DNA of 7,194 bases, taken from Bacteroidota bacterium (GTDB taxonomy: Bacteria; Bacteroidota; Ignavibacteria; SZUA-365; JAADGX01). Location: NCBI GenBank assembly GCA_027021285.1, contig JALUUP010000456.1, forward strand, positions 1-7,194. Direction: 5' to 3'. Made by a program: the position numbers and the translations under genes. Positions 1 to 4,316 of the stretch are shown piece after piece; the stretch's first letter is position 1; each line of letters opens with the position of its first letter. Below the pieces are notes generated by a model. It made no database searches and was not told where the DNA came from. It saw only the letters and a program-made list of their open reading frames with translations.

Positions 1-383
1 CACTCGGCCCGATTGATCTCTTCTTCCAACCGCCGGAGAACTCGTAATTTCTGTGTTGAAAACTGGAGATCCAGGTAATCAATTCCCGCGGCGATGGCAG
101 CTTCGGCAACGTTCTGCACGTGGGGAGAGGAACTCGACGCAACCACGACCATGTCAGCCTCCAGAAACGCTTCATCCAGCGAGGACCGATCGGAGGCATC
201 CACACGACGGGCGGCAACTCGTTCGCTTCCGAACACCGCGGAGAGCGAACTTGCAAGAACTGACGCCCATTCGGGATTCCTGCCACCGACAACGACCCGG
301 GCGCCGGTTTCTTTCAGAACGTACTTCGCAATCAGCCGCCCGGCGTTACCGTAACCGCCAAGTATGAGGATGGTTGTATCCAT
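1..383 (-). CDS. Saccharopine dehydrogenase-like NAD(P)-binding oxidoreductase (N-terminal part, runs off the left edge)
   Basis: Translating the minus strand from the ATG at 383-381 gives 127 residues with no stop before the window edge, so the 3' end of the gene is missing. The start MDTTILILGGYGNAGRLIAK is a classic Rossmann beta-alpha-beta with the dinucleotide-binding G-G-Y-G-x-x-G at residues 9-15. A second strand carries V-V-V-G-G-R-N (30-36), where the ribose or 2'-phosphate of the cofactor is usually bound. Residues 78-106 (MVVVASSSSPHVQ, then AAIAAGIDYLDLQ) match the pattern of the saccharopine dehydrogenase NADP-binding domain, in which a lost substrate is followed by 'A-x-x-x-G-x-x-Y-x-D'. 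The family includes lysine-pathway enzymes, carboxynorspermidine dehydrogenases and trans-acting enoyl reductases; the substrate cannot be told from this half. An in-frame TGA lies 24-26 bases upstream of the ATG, which fixes the start. I see no good Shine-Dalgarno sequence. It is the last visible gene of the minus-strand series, 68 bases after the small ORF. Confidence 0.85.
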   Translation of the reverse strand, partial: MDTTILILGGYGNAGRLIAKYVLKETGARVVVGGRNPEWASVLASSLSAVFGSERVAARRVDASDRSSLDEAFLEADMVVVASSSSPHVQNVAEAAIAAGIDYLDLQFSTQKLRVLRRLEEEINRAE

Positions 384-451
384 TGAACAAGATGCGTAAT
401 GGAGCGCCTTTCACTCCTGGTTGAAGAAGGAAACCGATATAAAGCTCGTCG

Positions 452-640
452 CTATTTACCGGAAATTGATACTGCGACGTTACCGGAATACTTGTTGAAA
501 ACAAAATGGATGCCCCGGGGCAGAACACTGCGCAATGTTGTCTCACCTGTGGCGGTATTGCGGCTCAACGTCATCGAGTATAAAACCGAGTCCGCTTGCC
601 CCAGTACCTCCTCTGGAATAATATTCTCCTCGTGACACAT
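452..640 (-). CDS. Possible small protein of 62 residues, unrecognised
   Basis: This ORF starts at the ATG at 640-638 and ends at a TAG at 454-452. It begins 17 bases after the mpl stop and ends 68 bases before the oxidoreductase ATG, so it fits neatly in the gap and on the same strand. The product begins MCHEENIIPEEVLGQADSV. Its second half alternates hydrophobic and polar residues (IHFVF at 44-48, VAVSISGK at the end), suggesting beta strands. There is no signal peptide, membrane segment or motif I recognise. Against it: there is no Shine-Dalgarno before the ATG, it is short, and about 56% of its codons end in G or C, which is not decisive. A strong AGGAGGT purine run lies inside the ORF at codons 9-12, with no ATG or GTG at a useful distance after it. 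It could be a real small gene, a decayed gene, or chance. Confidence 0.3.
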   Translation of the reverse strand: MCHEENIIPEEVLGQADSVLYSMTLSRNTATGETTLRSVLPRGIHFVFNKYSGNVAVSISGK

Positions 641-645
641 CTTAT

Positions 646-657
646 GACTATATAGTC
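646..657. repeat. Perfect 12-base palindrome abutting the mpl stop codon
   Basis: The sequence GACTATATAGTC is its own reverse complement and begins directly after the TAA of mpl on the minus strand. It lies in the 17-base gap before the possible small ORF. With no loop it is a poor RNA hairpin and no T-run follows, so it is not an obvious terminator. It could be a dimeric protein-binding site or chance. Confidence 0.35.
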
Positions 658-2100
658 TTAATTTCTTCCCGAATCGTTGTTGATTCGAACGATATCCATT
701 CCCCGTATTCGCTCGGCCAATTCCGCAGCGGCGTTGCCGAAATTTCCGTTGCTCATCAAAACAACGACATCGCCCGTCTTCACGCGGGAAGCAACGTGAT
801 CGACCATCTCGCCGGCGTCGGCAATGTGCCAGGCATCTTTGCCCGCTGCATTCAACTCCTCCGCAATCTCCGCCGGTGAGAGGCGTTCCTCCGGCGGGTA
901 ACGTTCCGGGCGATGCACACGGCCGATGACAACGCAATCCGCGTTCCGCAGTGATTGGATGATATCAAACTGGAATATTTTCCGTGTCGTCGTGTTGGAT
1001 CGAGGCTCGAACAGCGCCCAGACCCGCCGGGCGGGATAACGCGTTCTCACGGCTTCGATGGTCGCCCGGATGGCGGTCGGATGGTGAGCGAAATCATCGA
1101 CGACCGTGATGCCGTCGCTTTCGGCCACCACGTCCATCCGTCGTTTCACTCCCTGGAAGGTCGCCAGGCCCTCTTGTATTTCCGCGGTCGAGAGCCCCAA
1201 CGTGATCCCCACTGCCACTGCCGCCAGGGCGTTGAGCACATTGTGTTTTCCAAAAAGGGGCACATCGAACACGGCAACGTTCGTTCCGTTTTTCTTCACC
1301 CCGAAACGCGTACGGCGCGCGTCCATCTCCAGTATCACGGCTTCCCAATCAGGGCTTTCTCCAGCGAGACCGAACGTTTCTTTCACGCAAAGAGTATCGG
1401 CGGCGACGATGCCGGTGTTGTGATCGCTCGCCCTGACCAGCAATAATCCTCGAGAGGGAATGATGGACAGGAACCTCCGGAACGACAACAGGATGGCTTC
1501 CAGGTCCGGAAAGATGTCCGCATGGTCGTACTCGATGCCGGTGATGACCGCGATGTCCGGTTGGTAGTGCATGAACTTCGAGCGCTTGTCGAAAAACGCC
1601 GTGTCGTATTCATCGCCTTCGGTGACGAAAACGCCGCCCGTGGCCGGCCGGCAGCCATGCCCGAGGTTTTTCGGTATTCCGCCGATCAGCCATCCCGGTG
1701 AACGTCTCGCGCTTTCAAGTATCCACGCGACCAGGGCGGCGGTCGTGGTCTTGCCATGTGTGCCGGTGATAACAACCGACTTGTTGCCACGGATGAGTTC
1801 CTTTCCGACAAGTTCGGGCAGCGAACAATACGAGAGGCGCCTGTTGAGGACGTCTTCGACTTCGGGATTGCCCCGGCTAATCGCGTTCCCGATAACGACC
1901 AGGTCCGGCACCGGTTCGAGATGGACGGCATCGAATCCCTCGTGCGCGGGTATGCCCGCCTCACGTAGGTATTCACTCATGGGAGGGTAGAGCTGTTCAT
2001 CCGATCCTGAAACGTGAATCCCCCGGCGGGATAACGCGGAAGCAACCGAGGCCATCGCCGTTCCGCCGATGCCGATAAAGTACACGTGTTTCATATTCAT
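658..2100 (-). CDS. mpl: UDP-N-acetylmuramate:L-alanyl-gamma-D-glutamyl-meso-diaminopimelate ligase (murein tripeptide ligase Mpl)
   Basis: Mpl is a cytoplasmic peptidoglycan-recycling enzyme. It uses ATP to join the recovered tripeptide L-Ala-gamma-D-Glu-meso-DAP to UDP-MurNAc, bypassing MurC, MurD and MurE. The 480-residue product is close to the usual length of about 450-460. Visible in order: N-terminal Rossmann-like G-I-G-G-T-A-M (10-16); G-S-D-E-Q-L-Y-P-P-M-S (32-42); ATP-binding P-loop GTHGKTTT (113-120); T-E-G-D-E-Y-D-T-A-F-F-D-K-R-S-K-F (160-176); Y-D-H-A-D-I-F (191-197); central-domain H-N (286-287) and R320/R321; C-terminal D-D-F-A-H-H-P (335-341); E-P-R-S-N-T (365-370); M-S-N-G-N-F-G (449-455). 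The A-F-F-D-K-R-S-K-F block separates Mpl from MurC, whose equivalent is E-A-D-E-S-D. The start could be Met1 (2100) or Met3 (2094); neither has a clear Shine-Dalgarno. A 114-base gap (2101-2214) separates it from the upstream transferase gene; it holds an AT-rich stretch with TATAAC that might be part of a promoter, but I see no well-spaced -35. Confidence 0.95.
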   Translation of the reverse strand: MNMKHVYFIGIGGTAMASVASALSRRGIHVSGSDEQLYPPMSEYLREAGIPAHEGFDAVHLEPVPDLVVIGNAISRGNPEVEDVLNRRLSYCSLPELVGKELIRGNKSVVITGTHGKTTTAALVAWILESARRSPGWLIGGIPKNLGHGCRPATGGVFVTEGDEYDTAFFDKRSKFMHYQPDIAVITGIEYDHADIFPDLEAILLSFRRFLSIIPSRGLLLVRASDHNTGIVAADTLCVKETFGLAGESPDWEAVILEMDARRTRFGVKKNGTNVAVFDVPLFGKHNVLNALAAVAVGITLGLSTAEIQEGLATFQGVKRRMDVVAESDGITVVDDFAHHPTAIRATIEAVRTRYPARRVWALFEPRSNTTTRKIFQFDIIQSLRNADCVVIGRVHRPERYPPEERLSPAEIAEELNAAGKDAWHIADAGEMVDHVASRVKTGDVVVLMSNGNFGNAAAELAERIRGMDIVRINNDSGRN

Positions 2101-2214
2101 ATTTCAATGTTGAGAATGTTCACTGATTACCACTCGTAGGTTGGTTATAACGATTGGAACAATTGTTTTCGCAAACCATCAAGATCTTTCCATGCGTTCC
2201 TCTTCTCCGGGATT

Positions 2215-3291
2215 TTACGCTTCGTTGATCCTGTTCCTTTCCCGCACGTCCAATTCATCCAGGACTTCCACGACCGCGGACAGCATTTCGTCCAATCCGA
2301 TTCCCCCTTCGAAAGAACACACGTGCGGATCGCCGGGGCATTTTTCCCGGCAATAGCCGTCCGGCGGGAGAACGATCTTCGCAAGGTTGCCTCTTGGTCC
2401 CCACAGTCGCGGCGAACATGCCGGCAAGGGACAGAATTGAGTCACGGTAGGTATTTTCAATGCCGCCGCCATGTGCATGGGACCGGTGCTGGCCGACACG
2501 ACAACCGTCGAAGCGGCGATCATCGCCATCACTTCCCGGAGATCCGACGTGCCGGGAGAAAGAAGCATGCGGGGTGAATCGATTGTCTGGAACGCGGCGC
2601 GCACCTGTTCCCTACCCGGCACGACATCCACCAGAACGAACACATCATCACGTTCCTCAAGTATACGGGCAACGAAGTCAGCCCACGATCCAACGGCCCA
2701 GCCGGGTGCGGAGCCGCCGGTTTCGGGAAAGACGGTCGCCAGCGGTTGTTCCAGATTCCAACCCATGCTTTGGAGCGCTTCCCGCATGTGCTGTTCCTCT
2801 TCGTTCGTCAGAAAGAGCTCCGCGTCGAGGTTGTCGCTATCCGCGCCGACGACCCTGCCCAGGTCCATGCAGTAGTCCGCTTCGTGCCGGAGGGGAATGT
2901 ACTTGTTCCTGCTCACGGTGCGCGTGAACGTCAACACGTGGTAGGGCCTGGTTCCAACGCTGACACGCGTGCGTATTCCCGCCAGGAAGGTCATCCACGT
3001 ATGCCGCTCCGTGGGCAGAAGCATAAGAGCGGTGTCGAACTTCAATTTGCGAAGCTCCCGCACTTTCCTCCGGAACCCTTTGCGGCCCCGGTCTGCGCCT
3101 TCGAAATCATCGACGAGGATGCGATCGAGACGAGGATTGTGTTGAAGCAGCGGCGCGGTGTGCGGACGCACGAGAGCGGCGATGAACGCCTCCGGGTACG
3201 TTTGCCGCAGTGTCCGGATAAGCGGCGTGGCCATGATGACGTCGCCGATGCGATCCGGCCGGACGATCAGGATGCGGCGCGGCTGTTTCAT
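2215..3291 (-). CDS. Glycosyltransferase family 9, ADP-heptose:LPS heptosyltransferase-like
   Basis: The 358-residue product has the two-Rossmann GT-B layout of family 9, which adds heptose (or a related sugar) from an ADP-sugar to the LPS inner core on the cytoplasmic face of the inner membrane. The N-terminal strand ILIVRPDRIGDVIMATPLI (7-25) contains the R-x-D-R-I-G-D motif; Asp17 is at the position of the catalytic Asp of WaaC/WaaF. The C-terminal domain holds S-T-G-P-M-H-M-A-A-A-L (268-278), the family's ADP-sugar-binding motif. Near the end, Cys314, Cys318 and Cys325 form a cluster (with Cys287 and Cys292 nearby), as in many family members. Around 188-203 the usual P-G-x...K-R-W-P is replaced by G-G-S-A-P-G-W-A-V-G-S-W, without the expected Lys. 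Its ATG overlaps the stop of the upstream GT2 gene (ATGA), implying translational coupling. The exact donor and acceptor are unknown, so no gene symbol is given. Confidence 0.92.
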   Translation of the reverse strand: MKQPRRILIVRPDRIGDVIMATPLIRTLRQTYPEAFIAALVRPHTAPLLQHNPRLDRILVDDFEGADRGRKGFRRKVRELRKLKFDTALMLLPTERHTWMTFLAGIRTRVSVGTRPYHVLTFTRTVSRNKYIPLRHEADYCMDLGRVVGADSDNLDAELFLTNEEEQHMREALQSMGWNLEQPLATVFPETGGSAPGWAVGSWADFVARILEERDDVFVLVDVVPGREQVRAAFQTIDSPRMLLSPGTSDLREVMAMIAASTVVVSASTGPMHMAAALKIPTVTQFCPLPACSPRLWGPRGNLAKIVLPPDGYCREKCPGDPHVCSFEGGIGLDEMLSAVVEVLDELDVRERNRINEA

Positions 3292-4070
3292 TGCTCAACC
3301 GGCGTCGAAGCCGGACGCTGCATTTCCCACATGTACAACTGGACCTGGAGCTTGTTCAAGGCGTGAATGCTGGAGAGCACCAGGCCCTCCCAGCCATCCC
3401 GGAATCCTTGCTGGAACACGAATTTCTGTATGAACGCGATGGGAGGCCGAAGGATCACGTCGAGAACCCCGACTTTGCGGCGGGTCGTTTTCTCTTCCGC
3501 TTCCAGGCGGGCATAGTCCAGGTTCTTCTCCAGCATGTGGCGGACATTGGGAATGGTAAAATGAAGCAGGGGAGATTCCAGGTGGCGCCTTTCGCCGTCG
3601 ACGACAAACCCCTCGTGTACGAGGCGGTCGGTCACGGTGGTTTTCTCCCTGCGTAACAAGCGCAACTGGTAGTCGGGGTACCAGCCCATGTGCCGTATCC
3701 ACTTCCCGTGAAAAAACGATTTCCGCGGAACGTAAAACCCGTCGGCAGTGGGGTTTCCAGCCAACACTTCCGCAATCTCGCCTTGCAATTCCGGCGTCAC
3801 TCTTTCATCAGCGTCAATGCTGAACACCCAATCCCTGCTTGCACGTTCCAGGGCGGCTCGTTTTTGTCTCGCGTAGCCCTGGAAAGGCTGGTAGAAAACA
3901 TGCGGGGTGAATTCGCGGGCGATTTCCGCCGTCCGGTCCACCTGCATGGAATGGACGACGACAAGCTCCCCCGCCCACGCCACCGTTTCCAGGCACGAAC
4001 GGATGTTGTGCTCTTCCGCGCCGGAAATGAGAATGACAGAAACGTCGCTTAGCGAATGGTGTTTATCCAT
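3288..4070 (-). CDS. Glycosyltransferase family 2, WaaE/KdtX-like (LPS core type)
   Basis: The 260-residue product matches the cytoplasmic WaaE-like branch of GT-A family 2, which adds a hexose to LPS core or a related glycan. Seen: the opening strand D-V-S-V-I-L-I-S-G-A-E-E (9-20); AREFTPHVFYQPFQGYARQK (51-70), typical of this branch; the metal- and nucleotide-binding S-I-D-A-D-E-R-V-T-P-E-L (84-95) with an intact D-x-D; M-G-W-Y-P-D-Y-Q-L-R-L-L-R-R (128-141); and R-L-V-H-E-G-F (149-155), the acceptor-side region. The C-terminal part (about 205-245) is hydrophobic with F-x-x-G-F-x-D-G, common in the family and probably membrane-associated. Two unusual points: the conserved V-V-D-S of the nucleotide site is V-V-H-S (His40), and the N-terminal T-K-N-E-E is S-G-A-E-E. 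I chose the ATG at 4070 because the alignable protein begins there. The frame stays open to 4325, but those extra residues are Pro/Arg/Gly-rich, do not resemble the family, and would overlap the divergent gene. No Shine-Dalgarno is visible. Confidence 0.9.
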   Translation of the reverse strand: MDKHHSLSDVSVILISGAEEHNIRSCLETVAWAGELVVVHSMQVDRTAEIAREFTPHVFYQPFQGYARQKRAALERASRDWVFSIDADERVTPELQGEIAEVLAGNPTADGFYVPRKSFFHGKWIRHMGWYPDYQLRLLRREKTTVTDRLVHEGFVVDGERRHLESPLLHFTIPNVRHMLEKNLDYARLEAEEKTTRRKVGVLDVILRPPIAFIQKFVFQQGFRDGWEGLVLSSIHALNKLQVQLYMWEMQRPASTPVEQ

Positions 4071-4225
4071 CAGCACAAAAATAGGGAATTGACAGCGAAA
4101 ACCACCACGATGCGGACCCCTGCTGAAAGTTCCCGGTTCACCTCCACGGCTTTTCACGCGACAAGAAATTTTTTCTTTCCCGGGGAATGAAAACCCACGC
4201 GGGAATTGTTTCATTACTACACGGG

Positions 4226-4280
4226 GTAATATCTCCGCCACCTGGTTCCAGGTGATCATAGCTTGCGGATACGATATTAC
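4226..4280. repeat. Nested inverted repeats in the divergent promoter region
   Basis: The outer arms are GTAATATC (4226-4233) and GATATTAC (4273-4280), perfect reverse complements 39 bases apart. Between them lies CACCTGG-TT-CCAGGTG (4239-4254), a perfect 7-base inverted repeat with a 2-base centre. The outer left arm overlaps the possible -10 of the plus-strand gene. The pair could be operator half-sites or form a leader RNA structure upstream of the ATG at 4317. Arms of this size can also arise by chance. Confidence 0.35.
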
Positions 4281-4306
4281 GGGTTCTTTCATTCCATACA
4301 CGTGAC

Positions 4307-4311
4307 GAGGA
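4307..4311 (+). promoter_or_regulatory. Ribosome binding site deciding the start of the secreted-protein gene
   Basis: GAGGA lies 5 bases before the ATG at 4317. The upstream in-frame ATG at 4263 has no comparable purine run and would place 18 charged and aromatic residues before a normal signal peptide. The site therefore supports 4317 as the true start. Confidence 0.7.
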
Positions 4312-4316
4312 TTTTT

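Larger units (their letters stand above)
4071..4316. promoter_or_regulatory. Divergent intergenic region between the glycosyltransferase genes and the secreted-protein gene
   Basis: These 246 bases separate two divergent genes, so promoters for both must lie here or inside the genes. An AT-rich run (AAGAAA-TTT-TTTCTT, 4163-4177) lies near the middle. On the plus-strand side TTGTTT (4206-4211) and TAATAT (4227-4232) could be a weak -35/-10 pair with a short 15-base spacer. On the minus strand TATTTTTG (4083-4076) fits the Bacteroidota -7 consensus TAnnTTTG, but it sits only a few bases before the ATG and no properly spaced -33 TTTG is seen. These promoter readings are tentative; that the region is regulatory follows from the gene layout. 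Confidence 0.45.

Noticed and set aside
53..367. Two plus-strand ORFs of 104 and 86 residues opposite the oxidoreductase gene
   Set aside because: Both are antisense to a clear Rossmann-fold coding region and are Arg/Ser/Thr-rich shadows.
399..635. 78-residue plus-strand ORF between mpl and the oxidoreductase
   Set aside because: It is antisense to the better-placed small minus-strand ORF, lies on the strand opposite to the operon, has no Shine-Dalgarno, and its product has no recognisable feature.
955..1446. 163-residue plus-strand ORF opposite mpl
   Set aside because: It is antisense to conserved Mpl motifs, with low-complexity basic composition and no family resemblance.
2746..3366. 206-residue plus-strand ORF opposite the GT9 gene
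   Set aside because: It is antisense to the GT9 coding sequence and crosses into the end of GT2, with no recognisable domain or ribosome binding site.
4163..4177. AAGAAA-TTT-TTTCTT inverted repeat as a terminator
   Set aside because: The arms are pure A/T apart from one G-C pair, so a hairpin would be very weak, and it lies between two divergent starts where no transcript is expected to end.
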